DNA of 64,000 nucleotides from Bacteroidota bacterium. GTDB taxonomy: Bacteria; Bacteroidota; Ignavibacteria; Kryptoniales; JAKASW01. The translations under genes were made by a program, and so were the position numbers. The stretch spans positions 83,117 to 147,116 of the forward strand of contig JAJZNW010000055.1 in NCBI GenBank assembly GCA_021811615.1, given 5' to 3'. Position 1 is the first letter of the stretch, and every line of letters starts with the position of its first letter. Below the pieces are notes generated by a model. It was not told where the DNA came from. It did no database searches and saw nothing but the letters and a program-made list of their open reading frames with translations. Shown here one piece after another: positions 8,337-18,347 of the stretch.

Positions 8337-9541
8337 GACATTTTCTCCTCAAGTGATTCTCTTGCGGACTTTTTCGAGGGAATATCCGGGTAACAGGCCG
8401 CGTACTTTCGGTAAGTCGGAAACGAACGCGGGTAGCTTCCCCTGGCATTATTCTCTTCGACGATTCGCAATACTTCCTTAGGCTGGAAGATTGAAATGCA
8501 CCGGCCGTTATATCGGCGGACACAGGTGTAAATGTCGTTGTAAAATGGAGAGGTGAAAACCCTTTTCAGTCCCGAACGAAATACGTTCTCGGTATAAAAC
8601 TGTATGCCGTTACATGGCTCCACATTCCCCTCCGGAGTGATGTTGACGGTTACACCGGCGCGGCATCCTTTCTCCGCTACGTAATGATCTGAATTACCGC
8701 GCGCGGTGTACCCCTCCTTAATGAGCAACATCGTATAATTTTGCGATAGCGCGTCGAGTCTCGAAAAGGCTTCGGATATCTCGTTCTCATCGAGCCTCAA
8801 CTCATAACGTGCACTGTCTCCGGCAGGACCGTAGGGGAAGAACAGGCCGAACTTACAGCCTGCTTCGGTCATGGCATCCAGAAAGCAGGTCGATACGACT
8901 CGCTTTACATTCTTCTTATGAAGCAAGGCTGAGAATCCGAACAGGACTCGCGCCTCCTTCAATGCAGACATTGATTCCATTATCTGGGAGTAGACGCCGC
9001 TCCCCCTCCAGCTATCGGTCTCCTCCTCAAATCCCTCGAGGCTGAAGTAGGTCACCAGGTTTCCGCACCTTTTCAACGCCTCGATCGTCTCCCCGCCGAG
9101 TGTCGTGCCGTTCGTGGATATCCGGAAGGCTATATCCTTGTTTTCCTCGACAACGCGGAACAGATCCTTCCTCGCAAACGGCTCCCCGCCGAGAAGTCCA
9201 ACAAGATAAATCCCCAGCTCCCGCGCCTGCCCTACAATAAGCCTGACCTGTTCGGTCGTCATATCGACGCTTCGGCTGTAGCTCAATGCGTAGCAGCCGA
9301 GACAATTCAGGTTACACTTCTCAGTCGGTGTGATGTCGATAAGGGCCGGAAGCGTGCAGCCGAGTTTCTTCTCGAGACGACGTCTCTTCCTGGAGCCGGC
9401 CAGAAGGTTGTTGATGACCCATGATTTCTCAAACTCCTTTCTCCGCTGTTTCGGAAGGTAGTCACGAATTTCCGAATAGAGTTCGAAGATCCTCGCGTCG
9501 GAGAAGAATCTGCCGGCCTCCTTTACTGTGCCCGTAAACAT
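8333..9541 (-). CDS. Radical SAM protein, paralogue of the downstream gene
   Basis: A 402-residue radical SAM protein with the cluster motif CNLNCLGC (residues 76-83), the SAM-binding segment VGLLGGEPFA and a distal cysteine segment (KGCRAGVTVNITPEG, NVEPCNGIQFY). It aligns along its whole length with the following gene (shared IKEGY, GNVEPCNGIQF-like and FSLEGFEE/FSVDGFEE segments), which points to a tandem duplication. The ATG has GAGGG a few bases upstream. The pair could act as a heterodimer or on successive steps of one pathway; the sequence does not say which. Confidence 0.85.
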   Translation of the reverse strand: MFTGTVKEAGRFFSDARIFELYSEIRDYLPKQRRKEFEKSWVINNLLAGSRKRRRLEKKLGCTLPALIDITPTEKCNLNCLGCYALSYSRSVDMTTEQVRLIVGQARELGIYLVGLLGGEPFARKDLFRVVEENKDIAFRISTNGTTLGGETIEALKRCGNLVTYFSLEGFEEETDSWRGSGVYSQIMESMSALKEARVLFGFSALLHKKNVKRVVSTCFLDAMTEAGCKFGLFFPYGPAGDSARYELRLDENEISEAFSRLDALSQNYTMLLIKEGYTARGNSDHYVAEKGCRAGVTVNITPEGNVEPCNGIQFYTENVFRSGLKRVFTSPFYNDIYTCVRRYNGRCISIFQPKEVLRIVEENNARGSYPRSFPTYRKYAACYPDIPSKKSARESLEEKMS

Positions 9542-9618
9542 CCTTGCCCTCTTTTGAATTAAGATGCATGCTTATGTATTTATTCCATGATGACAAATGC
9601 TACTTGCGTAAAGGCCGG

Positions 9619-10257
9619 TTAGTGAATTGTTGCTTCCAACGTGACGAAAGCAGTAAATCTTTTTTCCGTGGGACCGACCACGTCATAATCTTCCCTGACA
9701 CCGAGGCTGAGGCCGGCCTCCCAGCGCCTCTCGCGTTTGTCCGGCGAGCCGAATATCCTGAGACATGAAACGCCGGCGTAAGGCGCAAACCTGAACCATT
9801 GAAGCCCCCTCATTTCAAACAGCGCGGTATCCCAACCGATGAAGGGGGCGAACTGGACCCCGGACTCATCTGATGCGATCTTGTCCAATATGTTGAAACT
9901 TAACCTTCCATTCGAAAGTGCAGGAATGACGAGCAGGACAATACCTGGAAGCGTCAGACCGGATGAATCGGCCTGTATCTCGAAGTCTCCTGCTGTCAGA
10001 TACTCTATGCCGATTATGCCTGCCATATACATCGACCAGAGTGAAAGATTTGATTTTCCGCCGTTGTGGATATCGTCAAGGACTACGGGAACTCCCATCG
10101 ACCACCTGTAAGCCACTCTTCCCGCCTGGAATTCCATATAAGCGCCAGGTGTGATCTCGCGCGGCTGGAAGGAGACGAATCCCCCAAACTGCTGAGCGCC
10201 CGCCGAAGAGCTGATCAGCAACATAACCGAAAAAGCCGTGTGTATTCTCTTCCTCAC
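9619..10257 (-). CDS. Secreted or outer-membrane-like protein of unknown function
   Basis: A 212-residue protein with a clear signal peptide (HTAFSVMLLISSSAGAQ). The rest has alternating polar and hydrophobic stretches with aromatic residues and no cysteine cluster, as in small outer-membrane beta barrels; it ends TAFVTLEATIH, a plausible last strand. I do not recognise a family. The start is GTG with GAAG upstream. It lies 77 bases ahead of the radical SAM pair in the same direction and may share a transcript with it. Confidence 0.6.
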   Translation of the reverse strand: MRKRIHTAFSVMLLISSSAGAQQFGGFVSFQPREITPGAYMEFQAGRVAYRWSMGVPVVLDDIHNGGKSNLSLWSMYMAGIIGIEYLTAGDFEIQADSSGLTLPGIVLLVIPALSNGRLSFNILDKIASDESGVQFAPFIGWDTALFEMRGLQWFRFAPYAGVSCLRIFGSPDKRERRWEAGLSLGVREDYDVVGPTEKRFTAFVTLEATIH

Positions 10258-10715
10258 TTAGATCTTCAAATAAGTTTGCTCTTGTCCATCACTTCGAATC
10301 AAGTTGCCAGACGCTTGGGCCCCGGATGTCACAAAAATGTTTGGAGGATGTAATATTATGTCAACTCCGATCAGACTCGCCGTCGTGCCGGGAGAACGCA
10401 GAGCGGTCGTGGCGCCTCCTCTGCCAGCAATTACTTAGGACAACAGCGCATAAGACGGCTTTGGCATGCGTCCTGACAGATTCGCAAAGCTGCTTTCTAA
10501 ATCAGGAGAAGTGGTTGGTGACTATTGGGTGGGCTTTGAGAAAAGAAAATGGGAGAACGGGGTTGGTTCGGAACAATCCGGTGGGTATCGTAGACTGAGG
10601 AAGGATGAATCGATGCTGATTGGGCGAAGATGGGTAGGCAATACGGAGTGCGGTTGGAAAGTAAAAATGGCGATCGTCGTGGTGGACTCGAAGAGAAAAG
10701 GGAGCCGTATGACGA
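10258..10715. other. Intergenic region with a purine-rich + strand
   Basis: About 458 bases separate galM from the 212-residue protein. Between roughly 10500 and 10715 the + strand is strongly enriched in G and A and poor in C, unlike the surrounding DNA. The short ORFs here (10326-10598, 10466-10780 on +; 10502-10861 on -) have no recognisable features and are probably spurious. A 7-base inverted repeat (GATCGTC...GACGATC) at 10672-10717 ends at the galM stop codon and might contribute to termination. Confidence 0.45.
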
Positions 10716-11768
10716 TCAGCGGATGGAGAACTTGTATATCGTGGTGGAGCGGTAGGTATGCCCCGGGAGAAGGGACGTAGAGGGGAAATCGGGTTTGTTC
10801 GGGGAGTCTGGATAATGCTGTGTCTCGAGAGCGAGGGCACTTCTGTACCCGTATGCGACACCGCCTTTACCTTTTTCTGAGCCGGTCAGGAAGTTGCCCG
10901 TATAGAATTGCATCCCGGGCTCGTCGGTAAAAACAGTCATCGACCTTCCGCTCGTCGGATCGTAAAGCTCTGCCACTTTACGGACATGGTTGTTCTGGCT
11001 GTTCAGGACCCAGTTCATATCGTAGCCCCTGCAGATCTTCAGCTGTTCGTGCGCCTCGTCAATGCGAAGCCCGATAGGTGTCGGTATTCTGAAATCCATC
11101 GGAGTGCCTGCAACATTCTCGATGACACCTGTGGGGATCTGGGTGCTGTCAACCGGAGTATAGTGATCTGCGTCGATCATCAGCTCTTCACCGAGTATCG
11201 ACATCTCGGGGTTTCCGGTCAGGTTGAAGTAGCCGTGGAAAGTCATATTAATTACGGTAAGCTTGTCGGTGGTCGCCGACAGACGAATCGCAAGGGCATT
11301 GTCGGTGGTCAAAGTGAAGACCACATTTGCCGTAACGGTACCGGGGAAGCCCTGCTCACCGTCCTCGCTCACGTAAGAAAGTTTCAAAGACTCTCCTTCG
11401 GCCGCGTTCATAGGCTCGGCGGTCCAAAGCCTTGTGTGGAAACCCGCCGGCCCTCCGTGAAGGGTATTTGCCCCGTCATTCACAGGCAAATGATAACGCA
11501 CTCCATCAAGTGTGAATCGGCCCCTATCGATTCGGTTTGCAAACCTTCCGATCATCGCTCCAAAAAAACTGGAGCCCTTCAGATAGCCGTCGACAGAGTC
11601 ATAGCCGAAAGTCACATCGTCAAATTTCCCGTCCCTGTCGGGAACCAGTATGGAGACGACGCTGGCGCCAAAATCTGTTGTCTCGACAAGCATCCCATTT
11701 CCATTCCTGAGTGTATAGAGATGCGCTTCGCGTCCGTCGGGAAGTCTCCCGAATGCATTCCTAACCAT
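10716..11768 (-). CDS. galM: Aldose 1-epimerase (galactose mutarotase)
   Basis: About 350 residues of a GalM-type mutarotase, which interconverts beta- and alpha-D-galactose in the first step of the Leloir pathway. Family segments are present: GAMIGRFANRIDRGRF, a His-containing LHGGPAGFHTRLW, the catalytic-region HGYFNLTG, and the closing ALETQHYPDSPNKPDFPS that carries the catalytic Glu. There is no signal peptide, so it acts in the cytoplasm. The track begins at a GTG one codon earlier; I prefer the ATG with GGGG eight bases upstream. It is the last gene of the galK-galT-galM set. Confidence 0.95.
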   Translation of the reverse strand: MVRNAFGRLPDGREAHLYTLRNGNGMLVETTDFGASVVSILVPDRDGKFDDVTFGYDSVDGYLKGSSFFGAMIGRFANRIDRGRFTLDGVRYHLPVNDGANTLHGGPAGFHTRLWTAEPMNAAEGESLKLSYVSEDGEQGFPGTVTANVVFTLTTDNALAIRLSATTDKLTVINMTFHGYFNLTGNPEMSILGEELMIDADHYTPVDSTQIPTGVIENVAGTPMDFRIPTPIGLRIDEAHEQLKICRGYDMNWVLNSQNNHVRKVAELYDPTSGRSMTVFTDEPGMQFYTGNFLTGSEKGKGGVAYGYRSALALETQHYPDSPNKPDFPSTSLLPGHTYRSTTIYKFSIR

Positions 11769-11884
11769 CACACGATTGCCCCTACCCGCTAATCTCCCTG
11801 TGCTTCAGTGTAATGCTTCCACGGACGGAATCCGATAAGGAGATGGAACAGATGCTGGCCGGATGCAGGCGCCATTGTTTCTCA

Positions 11885-12925
<1,041 letters not shown>

Positions 12926-12988
12926 TGGCAATTCAAATATGAAAAAAATTATCAGAAAGCACCGCCATAGATAGAGCGGCTGAGGTTA

Positions 12989-14164
12989 TCAATCGGGGAC
13001 CAAATCGGTTCCCGGCATAAGACTGCATTCATAAAGCTGCGGTATTTTGCCGGTGTCTCTCTCGTAAGACTTCCTTATTTTCGACTTGAACTCTTCGGCA
13101 GAGTCGCGTTCCACCAGGTTCAAAGTGCATCCACCGAACCCCCCGCCCATCATTCTTGCGCCGAGGACTCCATCGATTTTCGTTGCCGCATCGACCAGGA
13201 TATCCAGTTCCCTGCAGCTGACCTGATAACGATCTCTCAAGCCTTCGTGGGAAGCGTAGAGGAGTTCTCCAAATTTGTCGTAATCGTTCTGCCTCAGATA
13301 TTTGCCGGCTAAATTTACGCGCGCATTCTCTTCGACAACGTATTCACATCGGCCGTATATCATATCTCCCAATTCACCTTTATGTTCACGCAGCATCTCC
13401 GGTTCGACATCTCGAAGGCTTCGCACACCGGTGAAATATTTCCTGATAATGCCTGCACCGGTTTCACATTGTTCCCTTCTGAGATTGTATTCGGACGAGG
13501 CCAGGCTGTGTTTCACTCCCGTGTCACAAAGGACAAACTCCAGGTCCTTCCTTGTAAAAGGGATATGTTCAAACTGAAGGCTCCGGCAGTCGAGGTGCAG
13601 CGCCGACTCACCTTTACTCAGCAGGTTGGCAAACTGGTCCATGATTCCGCAACGAACTCCGACGAACTCATTCTCAGACCGCTGCGCAATTTTCGCAAGA
13701 TCTCTTCTTCCGATGCCGAGATCAAATATGCTGTTGAGAGCAAAAGCCAGTCCGGCTTCGACTCCTGCCGACGACGACATCCCCGCGCCGATCGGGATGT
13801 CTCCTGAAAAGACACAATTGAAGCCGCCGATACGATACCCTGCCTCGTTGAGCTGGTGGACTACTCCGATCAGGTAATTTGCCCATGCCTTCTTGGATTT
13901 GGCTGCTTCCCGGACATTGAATTGTATTTGGTCGTTTAGATCCAGTGAAGTCAGGGAGACGTCGGAGCCGCGGCGCGGTCCGACCGCGAGGTAAATCGCG
14001 CGGTCTATTGCCGAAGGGAGTACAAATCCTTCGTTGTAGTCAGTATGTTCCCCAATCAGATTGATGCGCCCGGGGGACCTGACTATGACCATCCTGTCGT
14101 TGCCTCCGTATGTTGATAAATATTTCCCTCGTACTAGGTCGACTATATCCGAACTAGGTTCCAA
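12989..14164 (-). CDS. galK: Galactokinase
   Basis: A 391-residue GHMP kinase of the galactokinase type. The galactose-recognition signature PGRINLIGEHTDYNEG lies near the N-terminus, the ATP-binding GAGMSSSAGVEAG follows, and the third GHMP motif is GARMMGGGFGGCTLNL. It phosphorylates alpha-D-galactose at C1. The start is TTG with GGAG about ten bases upstream. It is the first of three Leloir genes downstream of secreted galactosidases and a galactanase, which fits cytoplasmic use of imported galactose. Confidence 0.97.
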   Translation of the reverse strand: MEPSSDIVDLVRGKYLSTYGGNDRMVIVRSPGRINLIGEHTDYNEGFVLPSAIDRAIYLAVGPRRGSDVSLTSLDLNDQIQFNVREAAKSKKAWANYLIGVVHQLNEAGYRIGGFNCVFSGDIPIGAGMSSSAGVEAGLAFALNSIFDLGIGRRDLAKIAQRSENEFVGVRCGIMDQFANLLSKGESALHLDCRSLQFEHIPFTRKDLEFVLCDTGVKHSLASSEYNLRREQCETGAGIIRKYFTGVRSLRDVEPEMLREHKGELGDMIYGRCEYVVEENARVNLAGKYLRQNDYDKFGELLYASHEGLRDRYQVSCRELDILVDAATKIDGVLGARMMGGGFGGCTLNLVERDSAEEFKSKIRKSYERDTGKIPQLYECSLMPGTDLVPD

Positions 14165-14345
14165 AATTACATGCTCCGATTTGAACTATGAGATAAAAGT
14201 AAGGTCTCTATTTGATTTGCTATACAGCTCCGTCCCATGATATTTCAGTTCTGCAAATTTCTCGTACTATAGACGATAAACACGCACCTCCGTTGCGCCC
14301 GAACTTACACGGCGGATGGAGACTCGGGGGTGAAATCAAATGTAG

Positions 14346-16832
14346 TTAGCCGCCCACAAGAGGGATGAGCTTTGATTTCTCCGCTTCGATCTTCAATGTC
14401 GCGTCCCTCAGTCCGTAGCCCGTCGCCTGGAGTCTTATCTCGCCCGGCTTGCGACCGGAAAGGAGTATCACTTCGCATTTGCCGTTGAAAAGTTTCCGCT
14501 GATAACCGCCATCAGGATATTTGTCCGGCTCGTGGCTGCTCGGGTCGCCGTTTCCGACGCCGATTATTGAGCCCTGTCCTTCGGCCTGGAAGTGAACCAT
14601 ATTATCGGCAGTCGGGACTTCCCTCCCGAGCGAGTCGACGACTGTAACCTCCACCACGGATACGTCTTCACCGTTCGCGCGGATGGTGTCGCGGTCGGGC
14701 GTAAGCCGGATGGCTACCGGACGTCCCGTTGTCTCTTCTTTATCGACAAGTACCTTCCCGTTTCTCCATCCCCGGGCTTCAAGGGTGCCGGGCTCGTAAT
14801 CCACCGTCCACTCGAGATGAGAATCCCGTTTCATTACCTTCGTACCGAGACTCTTGCCGTTCAGCAGTAGCTCGACGCTGTCGCAATTGCTGAAACACCA
14901 CACGTCGATGGGCTGGCCAATCTTGCCCGGCCAATTCCAGTGAGGGAAAATATGCAATACGCTTTTATCGCTCCACCACGACTGGTAATAGTAGAAATTA
15001 TTCTTCGGGAACCCGCACACGTCCATTATGCCGAAATTGGAATTGATGTCGGGCCACTCGTAAGGTGTCGGCTCGCCGCGGTAATCGAATCCCGTCCAGA
15101 CAAACCCGCCGGCAAGGTACTTGTGCTCATCGTAGAACTTCCACCATTGCTCCGCCGTCTCGCCCCATGGTGGTGCGTTGACGTCGTAATCACTGACATA
15201 CCCTTTCGCCGTATCGTTCGCGTATTCCCCGCGTGTGGAAACTGTGCTCGCGGTCTCCGTACCGATGAGAGGCTGATCGGGATGCTGCTCGTGATATTTC
15301 TGAATATCATATACGTGATAATTGAAGCCCCGGACAGGGATCACGCTGTTGACGGCGTCATTGTATGCACCACCGTCGTTCGCCGCGAAGGTGCACGTCC
15401 TTGAAGGGTCGAGCTCTTTTTGAATCCGTATCAGCGTCTTCGCTATTCTCACGCCGACGGGAGTATCCTGCACTCCCCATTCCTCGTTGCCGATCGACCA
15501 TATGATGACCGACGGGTGGTTCCTGTCCCGGCGTATCATCCTCTTGAATTGCGAGACGTATTCCGGCGAACTGTTCAAAAGCCTGTTCTCATCCATGACG
15601 AACATACCAAGCTTGTCGCACGCGTCGAGGAGTGCGGGAGTCGGAGGGTTGTGGCTCGTTCGCCACGCGTTGCATCCCATCTCCTTCAGTTTTTTTACAC
15701 GGAAACATTGAAGCCCGTCCGGAAGCGCCGTCCCCACGCCGGCAAAGTCCTGGTGATTGCAGGTGCCCTTAATCTCGACACGCTTCCCGTTCAGGAAGAA
15801 GCCGTCGTTGCTAGTCCACCTCAATGTTCTTATTCCAAAGGTTGTTTTCACACGGTCTATTACTTTCCCGCCCGATTTTATGATTGAAACAAGCTTGTAA
15901 AGATTAGGATGGTTGGGAGACCACAATGCCGGTCGGTCGACGGTCATGCTCTGTTCGAATTTTCTCTTCTCATACGGATTCATCCTCGTTTCTGCGGTAG
16001 ATGCGCTCGCCACTATGTTCCCATGCTTGTCGAGAATAATGGATTCCACATCTAAGCGTGCCGCCGATTCCTCTCTGTTGTTCACCTTCGTCTGAACCGC
16101 TAAGGTCGCCCGGCCTCCCTGAAGGGTCGTCGTCCTTACATACGTGCCGTATATCGGGATGTGGAGCGGCGGGGTTTCAATGAGCCACACGTGCCTGTAG
16201 ATGCCAGCACCTTCGTAGAACCAGCCCTCGTAATTTTCCGCATCAACCCTGAGGACGAGGTAATTCGGCCCGCGGTAGTTGATGAAGTTTGTGACGTCGA
16301 ATGAAAAAGGGGCGTAACCGCTCATATTCTTTCCGACGAAGTTGCCGTTCAGCCAGACTATGCAGTCCCTGTATACCCCGTCGAATTGTATCACGGTTCT
16401 CTTCGTAGAGTCTTCCGCCGGCACGGTGAACTCCTTCCTGTACCATCCTATTGTGGTCGCCGGAAATTCTCCGCCGATAGGCTTGTATCCATGCCCCATT
16501 ATGGCGAAGTCTTTCACATGAACGAACGGCAGGTAAACTGCCCAGTCATGTGGAAGGTCGATCGACTGCCACGAACTGTCGTTAAACTTCGGCATGGTCG
16601 CCGCAGGGCCGATTCCCTCCTTCGCATAAATCTCACCGGACCCGTACCCGAAGTCGAGCTTCGGATCGGCAGAATTTCCGAAGTGAAATTTCCAGCCGTA
16701 GTCCATGAGAAGCTTCTGCCTGGAGATAGGTGAATTGAGATCCCCGGCTTCTTCAGCACCTTTCTGAGCCCCGAACGCAGGCAACGATCCGACTATGAGA
16801 AAGGCCACCACTGCACAAATCCGCCTTAACAT
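14346..16832 (-). CDS. Glycoside hydrolase family 2 beta-galactosidase
   Basis: An 828-residue secreted GH2 enzyme with signal peptide (MLRRICAVVAFLIVGSLPAFGA). An N-terminal sugar-binding domain (residues 40-220, WYRKEFTVPA, GIYRHVWL), an immunoglobulin-like domain and a TIM barrel follow. The acid/base Glu is at 450 (IIWSIGNEEWG) and the nucleophile Glu at 526 (PLIGTETAS). C-terminal Ig-like domains end the protein; there is no type IX tail. The track start at 16967 overlaps the preceding GH53 gene; ATG 16832 has GGAG at good spacing and a clean signal peptide. It probably cleaves terminal beta-galactose from galacto-oligosaccharides in the periplasm; other beta-glycosides are possible. Confidence 0.92.
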   Translation of the reverse strand: MLRRICAVVAFLIVGSLPAFGAQKGAEEAGDLNSPISRQKLLMDYGWKFHFGNSADPKLDFGYGSGEIYAKEGIGPAATMPKFNDSSWQSIDLPHDWAVYLPFVHVKDFAIMGHGYKPIGGEFPATTIGWYRKEFTVPAEDSTKRTVIQFDGVYRDCIVWLNGNFVGKNMSGYAPFSFDVTNFINYRGPNYLVLRVDAENYEGWFYEGAGIYRHVWLIETPPLHIPIYGTYVRTTTLQGGRATLAVQTKVNNREESAARLDVESIILDKHGNIVASASTAETRMNPYEKRKFEQSMTVDRPALWSPNHPNLYKLVSIIKSGGKVIDRVKTTFGIRTLRWTSNDGFFLNGKRVEIKGTCNHQDFAGVGTALPDGLQCFRVKKLKEMGCNAWRTSHNPPTPALLDACDKLGMFVMDENRLLNSSPEYVSQFKRMIRRDRNHPSVIIWSIGNEEWGVQDTPVGVRIAKTLIRIQKELDPSRTCTFAANDGGAYNDAVNSVIPVRGFNYHVYDIQKYHEQHPDQPLIGTETASTVSTRGEYANDTAKGYVSDYDVNAPPWGETAEQWWKFYDEHKYLAGGFVWTGFDYRGEPTPYEWPDINSNFGIMDVCGFPKNNFYYYQSWWSDKSVLHIFPHWNWPGKIGQPIDVWCFSNCDSVELLLNGKSLGTKVMKRDSHLEWTVDYEPGTLEARGWRNGKVLVDKEETTGRPVAIRLTPDRDTIRANGEDVSVVEVTVVDSLGREVPTADNMVHFQAEGQGSIIGVGNGDPSSHEPDKYPDGGYQRKLFNGKCEVILLSGRKPGEIRLQATGYGLRDATLKIEAEKSKLIPLVGG

Positions 16833-16950
16833 GACGTAGCTCCAAGGTTTATGATTACGGTTGTGACGGAACATTCGAATGACACTTGAGACCGAGTTGC
16901 CTGTGACGGCAAGTCTGCCAGGTCCTTTTGCTTGATGGAAACTGATGATC

Positions 16951-18312
16951 CTACTTGAGCAAGACAAGTTTGCGCATCGCGAGAAAGTCCGATGCGCTCA
17001 TCCGGCAGAAATATACTCCGCTTGCCAGCCCGTTCGCCGACCAAGTTAGACTGTGGGAGCCCTGGTTCTGAAATCCACTGACAAGCTGCTTGACTTCCTG
17101 CCCCAGTACATTATATATGTCGATCGAAACGTTCGAACGAACCGGAAGATCGTATTGGATTGTCGTGCTGGGATTGAATGGGTTCGGATAGACATGAAGG
17201 TTGAATCCTTCGGGACGTGTCGGTCCTGCTACGGCAGTTGCGTACTTCCCCAGGAAAGCATCGAGTGCCACAGTGGGTTCTTCGTTGGCGGGATTCCAGG
17301 CTCCCATCTGGTAACCCTGCCAGTTGTAACACTCCGGCTCCCAATAGAACACACCCAGCCCGCCTACAGACTTTGTCTTCGCGATGAGATCCATCAGATA
17401 GTGATTCGCCGTTACGGGCTGATTGTACGCGTACCCCGCTTCGACAACCATCACTTTCTTATGATATCTCGCAATCATATCCTTCATCGTCACAAGTGTA
17501 AGGCTGTCGTCGGTTTGCCAGGGGAGGTTCGCCCAGTACGGGTACGCAGACATTCCGATGACATCCCACCTTGCTCCGTACTTCTCGAGACCGTCGAACA
17601 TCCACCTGTACATTGTGTCGTCATAGGAATTCGACAAGTGAACGATCACCTGCGTGGTGCTGTCGATAGCTTTAACCGCTGCGTAACCGGTGTCGATCAT
17701 CTGAGCGAAGTTGGCCATATGTGTTGTAGCCATTCCCAGCGGCCACATCATCCCATTGTTGGTCTCATTTCCAATCTGCACCCACTTCGGAACAACGCCC
17801 GCCATTTTCAGCGTGTCCATTACACCGTAAACATAGTCATAGAGATTGGTGAGAAGCTGCGGGAGCGAATCGTTGGCCCATGCGGCCGGCGTATACTGAT
17901 GAGACGGATCGGCCCATGTATCGCTGCAATGAAAATCTATGAGGATATCGAAGCCCATGCTGTCGGCTTCATGGGCCAGTGCCGTGACGTATTTTGTATC
18001 GCAGTATCCTCCTTTCGGATTCACCCATGCCCTGATACGGATCGCATTTATACCTTCCTCTTTCAATATGTCAAGGCAATTCATCTTGACACCTGACTGG
18101 TTCTTGAAGACATACCCGGCAGCCTCCATTTGCGGCAGCCAGCTCACGTCGGCGCCATTTGCAAACTGGGCAGCGGCATCGGGGGGATGCACGACAACCA
18201 TCAGAAGAAGTAAGATGAGCCCGCTGCCAATCCGCTTCACAGTTGAAGACACGATCGGTAATTTGGCGGAAACAGCCGGCTCCGCCCGTTCCATTTCAAT
18301 TATCTTTCGCAT
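16951..18312 (-). CDS. GH53 endo-beta-1,4-galactanase with type IX secretion tail
   Basis: A 453-residue arabinogalactan endo-beta-1,4-galactanase. After a signal anchor (GSGLILLLLMVVVHPPDAAAQ) the GH53 barrel begins with GADVSWLPQME. The acid/base Glu is at 183 (KWVQIGNETNNG) and the nucleophile Glu at 291 (KVMVVEAGYAY). The last 75 residues form a type IX sorting domain (YPNPFNPSTTIQYDLP ... VLLK), so it is exported to the surface. It would cut beta-1,4-galactan chains of pectin type I arabinogalactan into oligosaccharides for the TonB receptor. It sits between two GH2 genes, 35 bases after the one upstream, in an operon-like arrangement. Confidence 0.94.
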   Translation of the reverse strand: MRKIIEMERAEPAVSAKLPIVSSTVKRIGSGLILLLLMVVVHPPDAAAQFANGADVSWLPQMEAAGYVFKNQSGVKMNCLDILKEEGINAIRIRAWVNPKGGYCDTKYVTALAHEADSMGFDILIDFHCSDTWADPSHQYTPAAWANDSLPQLLTNLYDYVYGVMDTLKMAGVVPKWVQIGNETNNGMMWPLGMATTHMANFAQMIDTGYAAVKAIDSTTQVIVHLSNSYDDTMYRWMFDGLEKYGARWDVIGMSAYPYWANLPWQTDDSLTLVTMKDMIARYHKKVMVVEAGYAYNQPVTANHYLMDLIAKTKSVGGLGVFYWEPECYNWQGYQMGAWNPANEEPTVALDAFLGKYATAVAGPTRPEGFNLHVYPNPFNPSTTIQYDLPVRSNVSIDIYNVLGQEVKQLVSGFQNQGSHSLTWSANGLASGVYFCRMSASDFLAMRKLVLLK

Positions 18313-18347
18313 GATCTGTTCCTGTTTGTCTTCTGTTGATCGACTTG

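Noticed and set aside
10908-11792. 294-codon plus-strand ORF opposite galM
   Set aside because: It lies entirely over galM, which has family motifs throughout; no ribosome site or domain signal.
16833-16967. Longer N-terminus of the first GH2 beta-galactosidase (track start 16967)
   Set aside because: It would overlap the end of the GH53 gene and places 45 odd residues before a clean signal peptide with a good ribosome site at 16832.
17053-18096. 347-codon plus-strand ORF opposite the GH53 gene
   Set aside because: It is antisense to a gene with clear catalytic motifs, and its composition is that of a shadow frame.
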